Below are positions 9,173 through 17,280 of a DNA stretch of 39,303 nucleotides, piece by piece. The position numbers were made by a program, and so were the translations under genes. Numbering within the stretch: the first letter of the stretch is position 1; each line of letters begins with the position of its first letter. The stretch comes from an uncultured Alphaproteobacteria bacterium (GTDB lineage: Bacteria; Pseudomonadota; Alphaproteobacteria; Micropepsales; Micropepsaceae). Under the pieces are notes generated by a model. It did no database searches. It was not told the DNA's origin and saw only the letters and a program-made list of their open reading frames with translations. The stretch is from positions 1 to 39,303 of the forward strand of contig CAILUV010000087.1 of the NCBI GenBank assembly GCA_903837555.1, read 5' to 3'.

Positions 9173-9705
9173 TGGCCACCCCGCGCGCGGATGCGCGCAA
9201 CTTCAACAACTTCCATGCGGGCGCGGGTGGTGGACAGATGCGCATGGGCAATGGCACAGGCCAGCGCGTCGGCAGCGTCCGCCTGCGTCACGCCGCAGAC
9301 GGGACGGAGGCGCTTGACCATGAACTGCACCTGTTCCTTGCCGGCGTGACCGGCGCCGACGACACTCTTCTTGATGTGGTTGGGCGCGTATTCGGCAATC
9401 TCGAGTCCGGCCTGCGCCGCCGCCAGCAGCGCCACGGCGCGGGCATGGCCGATCTTGAGCGCCGCCTGCGGATCGCGGGCGACGAACGCCTGTTCGACCG
9501 CAATGGATGAGGGCATGTGCAAGGCGATCACCGCCGCCAGTTCGCGGTGCAGCGCCATCAGTCGCGCGCCAAGGCCAATCGACGGCTTGGTGGCGATCAC
9601 GCCGTGGGCGACATGGGTCAGGCGCGAGCCCGCGACATCGATCACCCCCCAGCCCATGGCCGAAAGGCCCGGATCCAGGCCAAGGATGCGAATCGTCACG
9701 CCCAT
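9169..9705 (-). CDS. ruvC: Crossover junction endodeoxyribonuclease RuvC
   Basis: Holliday-junction resolvase with an RNase H-like fold and metal-dependent cleavage. 178 residues. The four acidic catalytic positions appear as Asp11 in GLDPGLSAMGWG, Glu71 in AVEQAFV, and Asp143/Asp146 in QADAADALACAIAHAH. First gene of ruvCAB, 33 bases downstream of the ybaL stop. In many proteobacteria yebC is immediately upstream; here two other genes sit between yebC and ruvC. Confidence 0.98.
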   Translation of the reverse strand: MGVTIRILGLDPGLSAMGWGVIDVAGSRLTHVAHGVIATKPSIGLGARLMALHRELAAVIALHMPSSIAVEQAFVARDPQAALKIGHARAVALLAAAQAGLEIAEYAPNHIKKSVVGAGHAGKEQVQFMVKRLRPVCGVTQADAADALACAIAHAHLSTTRARMEVVEVARIRARGGQ

Positions 9706-9738
9706 GGACCGTTTGTACTCTTTATGTTCGTGACGCGG

Positions 9739-11358
9739 CTAGCGTTTCTGGGCGAAATCCAGCATCGCCAAGGCGATTTCCCGCTCGCCCATGATCACCT
9801 TGCTGGCGCCATGCGACAGCAGATGGTCGACCTCGGCATCGAAATGCGCCCGCGCCACTATCGGCAGATCAGGATTGGCGCGGCGGGCCTGCTGCACGAT
9901 CTGTCCCGCCTCGAAAGCTTCCGGAATGGCGACAAACAGCATCCGCGCCGCTCCAAGATTGGCCGCCGCCAGCACATCATCCTTGGCGGCATTGCCCCTT
10001 ATATGTTCGATTCCCGGATCGCCGACCGCGCCCTCCTCCAGAACCAGAAGCGGCATATCGGCCTTGATGCCGTCGGCGATCAGCTTGCCCACCCGGCCAT
10101 AGCCCACCAGCACCGCATGGCCGGTGAGCGTGGTGCGCTCGGGCGCAGGCCGCGGCATGTCGGGCGCGGGCGGCACATGGGGCGAGGCTTCGCGCTTGGC
10201 TGCCAGCACGAACAGCACAGGGTTGAGCAGGATGGAGAGAATGGACGCGCCCAGGATCAGGTCGCGGGCCGTCGCCGGCATCAGGCCCATGCCGATGCCC
10301 AGATTGGCCAGGATGAAGGAGAATTCGCCAATTTGCGTGAGGGCGATGGCGATGGTGACGGCGCTGGTGCTTTTCACCCCCAGCATCCTGAGCAGCGCAA
10401 AGCAGATGCCACCAGCGGCCAATACCAGCGCCAGCGTCGAAGCCAGTGCCAGCGGCTGGTTCACCACCACGCGTGGATTGAACAGCATGCCCACCGAGAC
10501 GAAGAACAGCACGGCGAAGGCGTCACGCAGCGGCAGGGATTCTTCGGCAGCGCGCTGCGACAATTGCGAGCCCGCCAGGATCATGCCCGCGAAGAAGGCG
10601 CCCAGCGCGATGGAAACGCCGAACAGCACCGCTGCGCCGAACGCCACGCCCAGCGCCACCGACAGCACCGCCAGGCGAAACAGTTCGCGGCTACCCGTAT
10701 GGGCGATGTAATGCAGCACCGCGGGGATCACCCGCCGGCCGATGATCAGCATCAGGCCCGCGAAGACCGCCAGTTTGCCCAGCGTCAGGCCCAGGCTCTT
10801 GGCCACGACTGCCGCGTTGATCTCGCCGCCCTTTAGCACATCGCCGATTGGCGGCAGCAGCACCAGTACCAGCACCACCAGCAGGTCCTGCACCACCAGC
10901 CAGCCGATGGCGACGCGGCCGCGTCCGGTCTCCATCAGGCGGCGGTCCTGCAATGCCCGCATCACCACCACGGTCGAAGCGATCGAAAGACACAGGCCCA
11001 GCACAAGACCCTGGGCCAGTGGCCATCCGAACAGAAAGCCGGCGCCGACGGTCAGACCCGTGACGGCCGCCATCTGCAGAATGGCGCCGGGAACCACGAT
11101 TCCTTTGACTTCCAGAAGATCGCGCGGCTTGAAATGCAGGCCGACGCCGAACATCAGCAGGATCACGCCGACATCGGCGAGCTGCTGGGTCAGATGGCTG
11201 TCGGCGATGAAGCCGGGCGTGAACGGGCCGATCACAACGCCCGCCAGCAGATAGCCCACCAGCGGCGGCAGCTTCAGGCGCTGCGCCGCGGTTCCAAGGA
11301 CAAAGGCCAACCCAAGGCCAATGACCAGGATTCCGATAAGGGGCGACATTTCATGCAT
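9739..11358 (-). CDS. ybaL: YbaL-type K+/H+ antiporter (CPA2 family with TrkA-N domain)
   Basis: Probable monovalent cation:proton antiporter of the CPA2/KefB family. 539 residues: about 12 hydrophobic membrane segments in residues 5-390, then a cytosolic NAD-binding TrkA-N (RCK) domain from about 410 with nucleotide-binding GYGRVGKLIADG. The N-terminal segment PPLVGYLLAGVVIGPFTPGF followed by GVILLMFGVGLHF closely matches E. coli YbaL as I know it, better than KefB or KefC. The substrate is inferred from family only. It lies between the CVNH-like gene and ruvC on the same strand, so it may add to the ruv transcript. Confidence 0.88.
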   Translation of the reverse strand: MHEMSPLIGILVIGLGLAFVLGTAAQRLKLPPLVGYLLAGVVIGPFTPGFIADSHLTQQLADVGVILLMFGVGLHFKPRDLLEVKGIVVPGAILQMAAVTGLTVGAGFLFGWPLAQGLVLGLCLSIASTVVVMRALQDRRLMETGRGRVAIGWLVVQDLLVVLVLVLLPPIGDVLKGGEINAAVVAKSLGLTLGKLAVFAGLMLIIGRRVIPAVLHYIAHTGSRELFRLAVLSVALGVAFGAAVLFGVSIALGAFFAGMILAGSQLSQRAAEESLPLRDAFAVLFFVSVGMLFNPRVVVNQPLALASTLALVLAAGGICFALLRMLGVKSTSAVTIAIALTQIGEFSFILANLGIGMGLMPATARDLILGASILSILLNPVLFVLAAKREASPHVPPAPDMPRPAPERTTLTGHAVLVGYGRVGKLIADGIKADMPLLVLEEGAVGDPGIEHIRGNAAKDDVLAAANLGAARMLFVAIPEAFEAGQIVQQARRANPDLPIVARAHFDAEVDHLLSHGASKVIMGEREIALAMLDFAQKR

Positions 11359-11436
11359 ACCGGACTATTCAATAGAATAGACCCGCGCGGAACTTTTATT
11401 TGCCCGAACGCCGCGCTTTCCCGGTAATTGGTTCGA

Positions 11437-11880
11437 CTAGCGACAGACCAGCGAGCCGTTGCGGTTTTCGGCGTTGCCGGTGGGACAATTGCGCATGTCC
11501 AGCACGGTGACGTTCCAGCGGCCGCTTTCATCACGGCACTCGGTGCGGAACACCTGTCCCTGCATCTGGCCGCCACGGCAACTCTGCGCCCAGGAACCAG
11601 ACGGCACGCCCGCGCCACCGCCGAAGCCGCCGCCAAAGCCGGGTCGGCCACCGCCGCCACCCGCCATCCGACTGTCGGCTTCGCGCAAATCATTGTCGCT
11701 GCAGCGCTGCGCATTGTTGATGCGCTCGTTGCGGCGGCCATACTGCACCAGGCAGCCGCCGCCGACATTGATGATCGTGCTGCCGTCGCGCATGGGAATG
11801 CCGGCGCGGCCGGGCTGCGCGATGGCGGCACCCGTCACAGCCACAAATATGGTCGGCGCAAAAAGTATGGTGGTTTTCAT
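11437..11880 (-). CDS. Secreted protein with a C-terminal CVNH (cyanovirin-N homology)-like domain
   Basis: 147 residues from ATG 11880, which has GGGGG a few bases upstream. A Sec signal peptide (1-22, ending AIAQ) leads to a short region with one Cys pair (C43, C60), a Gly-rich linker (about 74-93) and a C-terminal segment (94-147). That segment follows the CVNH pattern: SGSWAQSC, then TECRDESGRW, then a Leu-Asp strand, then NRNGSLVC, with four Cys (101, 115, 132, 146) suited to two disulfides. CVNH domains are lectin-like folds, so glycan binding outside the cytoplasm is a reasonable inference. The family assignment is by eye. An in-frame extension to 11955 is not needed. Confidence 0.7.
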   Translation of the reverse strand: MKTTILFAPTIFVAVTGAAIAQPGRAGIPMRDGSTIINVGGGCLVQYGRRNERINNAQRCSDNDLREADSRMAGGGGGRPGFGGGFGGGAGVPSGSWAQSCRGGQMQGQVFRTECRDESGRWNVTVLDMRNCPTGNAENRNGSLVCR

Positions 11881-11986
11881 GACGCCCCCGATTGTTTCTT
11901 CGCACCTGTCTGAAGCAGGCAGGCCAGTTTGGGCGCGAAGGCGGCGCGGCGACAAGAAACCGGCGCGCCCACTTGGGAAGAGAAAA

Positions 11987-12733
11987 TCAGCCAGCCAGCT
12001 TGGCCATCAGCGTGTCGGACAGCTCGTAATTGCCATAGACGTTCTGGACGTCGTCGTGATCGTCCAGAACCTCGATCAACTTCATCAGCGTCTCGCCGGC
12101 ATCGTCGGCCACCGCCACCATGGTCTGCGGACGCCAGACGATAGCGGCGCTGGCGGGCGCGCCCAGCTTGGCTTCCAGCGCGTCGCGCACGGTCGCGAAG
12201 TCTTCCATGCTGGTGAGGAATTCATGGCCGTCGGCGGTGGAGACGCATTCGTTGGCGCCTGCCTCGAGGGCGGCTTCCAGCATCGCGTCTTCGCTGCCCT
12301 TGTCGGCCGGATAGTTGATGCTGCCGACATGGTCGAACATGAAGCTGACCGAGCCGGTTTCGCCCATCGCCCCGCCATACTTTGAGAAAGCGGCGCGCAC
12401 GTCGGCGGACGTGCGGTTGCGGTTGTCGGTCATGGTTTCCACGATCAGCGCCACGCCACCGGGGCCGCGGCCCTCATAACGGATTTCGTCGTAATTCTCG
12501 GCATCGCCGCCCGTCGCCTTGGTAATGGCGCGCTGGATATTGTCCTTGGGCATGGACTCCGCCTTGGCCGCGATGATGGCGGTGCGCAGGCGCGGATTGT
12601 GGGCGGGGTCGGGCATGCCGGATTTGGCGGCAACGGTGATTTCGCGGGAGAGCTTGGCAAAGAGCTTCGAGCGCTCCTTGTCCTGCTTGCCCTTGCGGAA
12701 CATGATGTTCTTGAACTGACTGTGACCGGCCAT
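11987..12733 (-). CDS. yebC: YebC/PmpR/TACO1 family protein
   Basis: Conserved family studied both as transcriptional regulators and, more recently, as factors relieving ribosome stalling. 248 residues from ATG 12733, beginning [18 protein letters not shown], then [18 protein letters not shown] and NPRLRTAI. The mid-region [21 protein letters not shown] is diagnostic. Length is normal. A longer in-frame ORF to 13006 runs into the divergent promoter region and is rejected. The gene is divergent from the membrane protein gene at 12864. Confidence 0.97.
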   Translation of the reverse strand: MAGHSQFKNIMFRKGKQDKERSKLFAKLSREITVAAKSGMPDPAHNPRLRTAIIAAKAESMPKDNIQRAITKATGGDAENYDEIRYEGRGPGGVALIVETMTDNRNRTSADVRAAFSKYGGAMGETGSVSFMFDHVGSINYPADKGSEDAMLEAALEAGANECVSTADGHEFLTSMEDFATVRDALEAKLGAPASAAIVWRPQTMVAVADDAGETLMKLIEVLDDHDDVQNVYGNYELSDTLMAKLAG

Positions 12734-12863
12734 GTCGCTTTTCCCTGTTGGGCGCTGAGATACCGCTGCCGCCCCCCTCTTTTCAAGCCTGTCCCAGCAG
12801 GGGCAGGATAGCCCGATATTTTCGCGTCTATTTCGATCTTCCGATTTCCTGCAGGAGAGACTT

Positions 12864-13388
12864 GTGACCAGCCTCAGTACCGGCGCCCTGACGCTGACCC
12901 ATGTCGCGATCAGCCTGATCGCCATTCTTGCCGGGCTCGTGGTCCTGGGCCAGATGCTCATGAACAGCATGTCGAGCGGCTGGACCGGCATCTTCCTGGC
13001 AACCACGCTTCTGACCAGCCTGACCGGCTTCGTCTTCTTCCAGCCGCCGGGTGCGCCGACACCGGCACAACTGACCGGCGCGGTGGCGCTGCTGGCGCTG
13101 GTGCCAACCCTGTATGGCTTATATGTGAAGCACCTGACGGGCGCGTGGCGGCTGGTCTATCTGATCGGGGCGGTGTTCTCGCTTTATCTGATTGTCTTCG
13201 TGCTGGTGGTGCAGCTGTTCCAGAAAGTGCCGGCGCTGCAGCCGCTGGCAGGCAATCCGCCTTCGGGTCCGGTGTTCGGCGCCGCGCAGCTTGTGGTGCT
13301 GTTCGCATTTGTTTTCGCCGGCTGGCGGGTAGCCAAAAATTTCCGTCCCCTGGTGGCCGTGGCGATCACACCTTCGTCACACGGCTGA
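12864..13388 (+). CDS. Small integral membrane protein, function unknown
   Basis: 174 residues starting at GTG 12864, with CAGGAGAG 5-10 bases upstream. Five hydrophobic segments are visible at about 10-31, 41-59, 70-88, 96-118 and 137-157, so it is polytopic. There are no catalytic motifs and I do not recognise a family. It is alone on the plus strand, divergent from yebC, and 103 bases before ahpC. It is probably not in the ahpC unit, because a strong promoter element lies between them. Confidence 0.8.
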   Translation: MTSLSTGALTLTHVAISLIAILAGLVVLGQMLMNSMSSGWTGIFLATTLLTSLTGFVFFQPPGAPTPAQLTGAVALLALVPTLYGLYVKHLTGAWRLVYLIGAVFSLYLIVFVLVVQLFQKVPALQPLAGNPPSGPVFGAAQLVVLFAFVFAGWRVAKNFRPLVAVAITPSSHG

Positions 13389-13424
13389 GAGATACCCCCG
13401 CGACAGAATGCGCCGAATCCGGGC

Positions 13425-13455
13425 TTGACTTTAGTTTAGAACGTTTCTAATTGTT
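13425..13455 (+). promoter_or_regulatory. ahpC promoter with Irr-box-like palindrome
   Basis: A good -35 element TTGACT is at 13425-13430. The palindrome TTAGAA-CGT-TTCTAA occupies 13436-13450, between the -35 and the expected -10 (TAATTG, about 13448). A perfect 6+6 palindrome with a 3-base spacer resembles the Irr box (iron control element) of alphaproteobacteria. Its position would let a bound Fur-family repressor block RNA polymerase. ATG of ahpC is at 13492. Which protein binds is inference. Confidence 0.6.
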
Positions 13456-13491
13456 GTTCTCAACAAGACACCCGTACTGGAGCACCTGTAA

Positions 13492-14031
13492 ATGCTGACG
13501 ATTGGCGACAAATTCCCTGATTTCTCGGTCACCGGCGTGGTTTCGACCGACCCCAAGACCGCTTTCCAGCCCTTCGACCAGAAGAGCGACAAGGGCAAGT
13601 GGAAGCTCGTCTTCTTCTGGCCCAAGGACTTTACCTTCGTCTGCCCGACCGAAATCGCCGGCTTCGGCAAGCTCAAGGGCGACTTCGCGGATCGCGACAC
13701 CGTGATCTGGGGCGCCTCGACCGACAGCGAGTTCGTGCACCTGGCCTGGCGCCAGAACCATGCCGACCTCAAGAACCTGCCCTTCGTGATGCTGGCCGAT
13801 ACCAACCGCCGCCTGTCGCAGGCGCTGGGCATCCTTGATGAAGAAGCGGGCGTCGCCAAGCGCGCCACCTATCTGGTCGATCCGGAAGGCGTCATCCGCT
13901 TTGTCTACGTCACCGACATGAGCGTTGGCCGCAATCCGCAGGAAGTGCTGCGCGTGCTCGACGCGCTGCAGACCGACGAGCTCTGCCCCTGCAACTGGCA
14001 GAAGGGCGAAGAGGTCATCAAGGCCGCTTGA
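13492..14031 (+). CDS. ahpC: Alkyl hydroperoxide reductase AhpC (mycobacterial-type peroxiredoxin)
   Basis: Reduces H2O2 and organic hydroperoxides with a peroxidatic Cys. 179 residues with a thioredoxin fold. Cys51 lies in the active-site motif FTFVCPTE, and the C-terminus carries a Cys-Pro-Cys pair (Cys165, Cys167) in ELCPCNWQKGE. The C-terminal CxC layout is that of Mycobacterium tuberculosis AhpC, which is recycled by AhpD rather than AhpF. That agrees with ahpD lying next downstream and no ahpF in the window. TGGAG lies 9 bases upstream of the ATG. The promoter contains an Irr-box-like palindrome. Confidence 0.95.
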   Translation: MLTIGDKFPDFSVTGVVSTDPKTAFQPFDQKSDKGKWKLVFFWPKDFTFVCPTEIAGFGKLKGDFADRDTVIWGASTDSEFVHLAWRQNHADLKNLPFVMLADTNRRLSQALGILDEEAGVAKRATYLVDPEGVIRFVYVTDMSVGRNPQEVLRVLDALQTDELCPCNWQKGEEVIKAA

Positions 14032-14133
14032 TCACGGAGCGACCGCGAACCCGAGGCAGCGCCGAGGGCCTCGCGGCGCGACCATTTAAAGACGAGCCTC
14101 GCCTTTCCCCTAATCATGGCGAGGAACACTGGA

Positions 14134-14169
14134 GCCCTCATCTCCAAACGGGGATGAGGGCCTTTTTTT
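14134..14169 (+). terminator. Intrinsic terminator between ahpC and ahpD
   Basis: Stem GCCCTCATC / GATGAGGGC, loop about 10 bases, followed by seven T. It lies about 100 bases after the ahpC stop and 20 bases before the ahpD start. It would reduce ahpD transcription relative to ahpC unless read through or unless ahpD has its own promoter. Confidence 0.8.
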
Positions 14170-14189
14170 GAATTCGAAAGAGAGACGCC

Positions 14190-14747
14190 ATGTCCATTGA
14201 AGCTTTGAAAGACGCCCTGCCGGAATACGCCAAGGACCTGAAGCTCAACCTCTCGTCCCTGGCCAGCGAAACCCTGCTCACAGAGCAGCAGCGCGCCGGC
14301 ACTTTCATTGCCTGCGCCCTGGCGTCGCGCGAACGCAGCGTCACCAATGCCATCATGAGCGAGTTCGCGCCCAGGCTGTCGCCCGAGGCGCTGACCGCCG
14401 CCCGCGCCGCCGCCAGCATCATGGGCATGAACAACATCTATTACCGCTTCACCCACCTGGCCTCCGCGCCGGACTACAAGACGCTGCCGGCGCGGCTGCG
14501 CATGAACGTGATCGGCAAGCCCGGCGTCGACAAGGTGGACTTCGAGCTGTGGTGCCTGGCGGTATCGGCCATCAATGGCTGCGGCGTCTGCATCGACAGC
14601 CATGAAAAGATCCTGCGCGAAGCTGGCCTTTCGGCGGAGCAGATCCAGGCCGCCGTGCGCATCGCCGCCACCGTGCACGGCGTCGCCGCCACACTGGACG
14701 GCGAAGCCCATAGCGCCGATCTCGCGACCAACGCGGTCGCCGCCTAG
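14190..14747 (+). CDS. ahpD: Alkylhydroperoxidase AhpD
   Basis: All-helical CMD-family peroxidase/disulfide reductase that reduces AhpC using lipoylated partner proteins. 185 residues. The active-site motif is [16 protein letters not shown], with Cys131, Cys134 and the relay His138; Glu119 upstream (DFELWCLA) fits the proton-relay Glu. The length is about 10 residues longer than mycobacterial AhpD. GAGAG precedes the ATG. It pairs with ahpC immediately upstream, separated by a terminator. Confidence 0.95.
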   Translation: MSIEALKDALPEYAKDLKLNLSSLASETLLTEQQRAGTFIACALASRERSVTNAIMSEFAPRLSPEALTAARAAASIMGMNNIYYRFTHLASAPDYKTLPARLRMNVIGKPGVDKVDFELWCLAVSAINGCGVCIDSHEKILREAGLSAEQIQAAVRIAATVHGVAATLDGEAHSADLATNAVAA

Positions 14748-14819
14748 ACAATCATACCGGCGGCGTTTGCTTCCGCCGATATTATAGTATGTTGCTCCAT
14801 TCGCGTTTTGGAGCAGGCG

Positions 14820-14888
14820 ATGGTCGTCAAGCCAGTTGCAGTCCTTGGCACCGCTCTTCAAAATCGTGCGGGCGGATGGACGCTTTGA
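14820..14888 (+). CDS. Possible 22-residue leader ORF before the TPR-oxygenase gene
   Basis: ATG 14820 has GGAG six bases upstream, a better ribosome-binding site than that of the following gene. It encodes MVVKPVAVLGTALQNRAGGW plus two residues and ends TGA at 14886-14888. That is 13 bases inside the downstream gene (ATG 14876), in another frame. It may couple translation of the oxygenase or be chance. Confidence 0.3.
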   Translation: MVVKPVAVLGTALQNRAGGWTL

Positions 14889-16453
14889 GCCAGCAAGAAC
14901 CGGCGCTCGCCATCGCGGCCTGCCGCGCGCGCATCGCAGCCGACCCGACCGCCCTGCCCCCCCGCAATGAACTGGTCGACCTCTTGCGCGGCGCAGGACG
15001 ATTGGAAGACGCGCAAGAGGAATGCCGGGCGCTGATCGCCCTGCAGCCAGGCCATGTCGGCGCGCGGATTGCCCTGGGCGGAATGCTGATAGACCTTCAG
15101 CGGCCGGTGGAAGCGGAGGCGCAGTTGCGCGAGGCGCTGGCTTGCCCGGCGCCCGCCCCCGCCAAAGCCGCCATCCACACGCTGTTAGGGCTGGCGCAGC
15201 GCCGCCAGCGCCGGGATGCCGAAGCGCTGGAGAATTACGACCTGGCCCATCGCCTCGATCCGAGCCTGCCGGAGCTGGAGATACACCGCGCCGAAGCGCT
15301 GCAAAATCTCAGGCGTTACGAAGAGGCGATTCTTACCTATCGCCAGGCGCTGGCGCGCGAGCCGCGCGATCCTGCCGCACACCGATACTACAACGACCTG
15401 CTGTACCGGCTGGGCCGCAAGGATGATTTTCTCAAATCCTATGACCGGGCCCCGCGCACGCCGGATTTGCTGATGGGCAAGGCCTATTTCCTCAACCATG
15501 AAAGCCGGTTCGCCGAAGCCTATGCCACCTATGGCGAAGCGCTTACCCGCGATCCCGGAAATGTCCCAGCCATCATGGGCGCGGTGGAAAGCCTGTGCGG
15601 CATGAAGCGCTATGACGAGGCTGCGGCGGCGCTGCGGCTGCTGCTGCTGCGCGCCGGCGATGACCCGCATCTCATCGCCCGCGCCGCCGAAGTGGCGCTG
15701 CTGCAACGCGACCCGCGCGCCGCGGCGACGCTGTGCGAACGCGGGCTGCGCGCGGCGCCTCACGACCAATCCTGCCTCGTAGGCCTCAGCCTGGCCTGGC
15801 GGATGCTGGAGGACGCGCGCGACGAAGCCCTGAGCGGCTATGATCGTTACATCCGCGCCTTCGATCTGAAGGCGCCGGAGGGTTTTTCCAGCATGGCGGA
15901 TTTCAATGCCGAACTGTCCGTCTATCTGGATCGGCTGCATCCCGACACCCGCGAATATGTCAACCAGTCGCTGCGCGGCGGCACCCAGACTCCCGATCAC
16001 ATCTTCGGCGTCGGCCATGAACTGGTCGATCGGCTGGAGCGCCGCATCGCCGAGGCCATTGAAGACTATATTGCCGGCCTGGAAGGAGATGCGGCGCATC
16101 CGTTTGTGTCGCGCCGGGCGCGGTCGTTCCTGTACCGCGGCTCATGGTCCTCGCAGCTGAAAGCCCAGGGCTTTCACGTCAATCATGTCCATCCCCAAGG
16201 ATGGATCAGCTCCTGCTACTACGTCGCCGTGCCGGATGCGGCGAAGGACATGCAAACTCGCCAGGGCTGGATAAAATTCGGCGAGCCAGGCTTTGATGTC
16301 GGTCTTTCCAACCCCATCCGCCGGATGATTCAGCCGGTGCCGGGGCGGCTGGTGCTGTTTCCGTCCTTCATGTGGCATGGGACGGTGCCGTTCACCGACG
16401 ATGCGAAGCGCACCACCATCGCCTTCGACGTTATCCCGCGACCCGGACTCTAG
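14876..16453 (+). CDS. TPR-repeat protein fused to a putative 2OG-Fe(II) oxygenase
   Basis: 525 residues from ATG 14876. The N-terminal two thirds (about 5-330) is built of tetratricopeptide repeats such as GLAQRRQRRDAEALENYDLA and ALQNLRRYEEAILTYRQALA. The C-terminal part (about 370-525) fits the putative 2OG-Fe(II) oxygenase family (PF13759-like). His434/437/439 lie in FHVNHVHPQGWISSCYYV, His501 in FPSFMWHGTVPF, and a basic pair before TTIAFDVIP could bind 2-oxoglutarate. The substrate is unknown; TPR fusions of this kind are plausible protein or glycan hydroxylases. No signal peptide. A weak ribosome-binding site and a leader ORF precede it. Confidence 0.85.
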   Translation: MDALSQQEPALAIAACRARIAADPTALPPRNELVDLLRGAGRLEDAQEECRALIALQPGHVGARIALGGMLIDLQRPVEAEAQLREALACPAPAPAKAAIHTLLGLAQRRQRRDAEALENYDLAHRLDPSLPELEIHRAEALQNLRRYEEAILTYRQALAREPRDPAAHRYYNDLLYRLGRKDDFLKSYDRAPRTPDLLMGKAYFLNHESRFAEAYATYGEALTRDPGNVPAIMGAVESLCGMKRYDEAAAALRLLLLRAGDDPHLIARAAEVALLQRDPRAAATLCERGLRAAPHDQSCLVGLSLAWRMLEDARDEALSGYDRYIRAFDLKAPEGFSSMADFNAELSVYLDRLHPDTREYVNQSLRGGTQTPDHIFGVGHELVDRLERRIAEAIEDYIAGLEGDAAHPFVSRRARSFLYRGSWSSQLKAQGFHVNHVHPQGWISSCYYVAVPDAAKDMQTRQGWIKFGEPGFDVGLSNPIRRMIQPVPGRLVLFPSFMWHGTVPFTDDAKRTTIAFDVIPRPGL

Positions 16454-16462
16454 CCCCGGCCG

Positions 16463-17218
16463 CTAGGAAAAACTGTAGGCATCCATCCGCAAGGAACCGA
16501 AAGTCGCGCTGGTGTGGAGCCGCGATGCCTGCGCCTTTTCGCCGCCGGCGCCAAAGGCCACCAGCAGCGGCACGAAATGATCTTCGGTCGGCTGCGCCTG
16601 CACCGCATGAGGTGCCAGCGCGCGATAATCCGCCAGCGCGGCCTCATCGCCCACCATCAACTTTTCGTGCATCCAGCCTGAGAACTCCTTCGACCAGCCC
16701 GGCTCGGGGGCACCGGGAGGCGAAAGACGCCGCAGATTGTGCACAAAGCCGCCGGTGCCGATCACCAGCACATTGTCCTGGCGCAACGCCACCAGCTTGC
16801 GGCCCAGCGCGATGTGATGCGCCGCGCCCAAATGGCTCTGCACTGACAATTGCAGCACCGGGACGTCGGCATGAGGGTACATCAGCATCAACGGCACCCA
16901 GGCGCCGTGATCGAGGCCCCGCCGCGCATCCAGCGTCCCGCCGGTCAGCGCCGCGACCTGCCCGGCCAGCGCAGGATCACCCGGCGCGGGATAGCGAATT
17001 TCGTAAAGCGCGGGGGCGAAGCCGCCGAAATCATGGATGGTGTCGTTCCGCGTGACGCTGTTGACCTGCGGCGCCGACGTATCCCAATGCGCTGACACCA
17101 CCAGGATGGCGCGCGGCTTGCCGATCTGCCGTCCCAGCCCGCGCAGGAAATCGCGTGCCGGCACATCGTCAAACGGCAGGCTGGGAGCGCCATGGGACAC
17201 GAAAAGGGACGGCAGCAT
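16463..17218 (-). CDS. ygiD: DODA-type extradiol ring-cleavage dioxygenase, YgiD family
   Basis: Family of LigB-like extradiol dioxygenases, including E. coli 4,5-DOPA dioxygenase. 251 residues. Candidate metal ligands are His9 (FVSHGAPS), His44 (VSAHWDT), His160 (GTGGFVHNL) and His214 (TEDHFVPLL), the usual set for the family. DHGAWVPLMLMYP is a further family signature. The natural substrate cannot be told from sequence. It converges on the TPR-oxygenase gene (9 bases between stops) and lies 62 bases downstream of ymdB. Confidence 0.9.
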   Translation of the reverse strand: MLPSLFVSHGAPSLPFDDVPARDFLRGLGRQIGKPRAILVVSAHWDTSAPQVNSVTRNDTIHDFGGFAPALYEIRYPAPGDPALAGQVAALTGGTLDARRGLDHGAWVPLMLMYPHADVPVLQLSVQSHLGAAHHIALGRKLVALRQDNVLVIGTGGFVHNLRRLSPPGAPEPGWSKEFSGWMHEKLMVGDEAALADYRALAPHAVQAQPTEDHFVPLLVAFGAGGEKAQASRLHTSATFGSLRMDAYSFS

Positions 17219-17280
17219 GAAATCACCGCGAATATCTCGATACAGAGATGGGTGCGTCGGCGCATCCGTTCAACCGGCTG

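Noticed and set aside
9517-10836. 439-codon plus-strand ORF opposite ruvC and ybaL
   Set aside because: Antisense shadow with low-complexity His/Gln/Arg composition.
14045-14090. GC-rich inverted segments after the ahpC stop
   Set aside because: Stems of only about six bases with large loops and no T-run; the clear terminator is further downstream.
14757-14779. GGCGG / CCGCC hairpin after ahpD
   Set aside because: Short stem without a following T-run; could be chance at this GC content.
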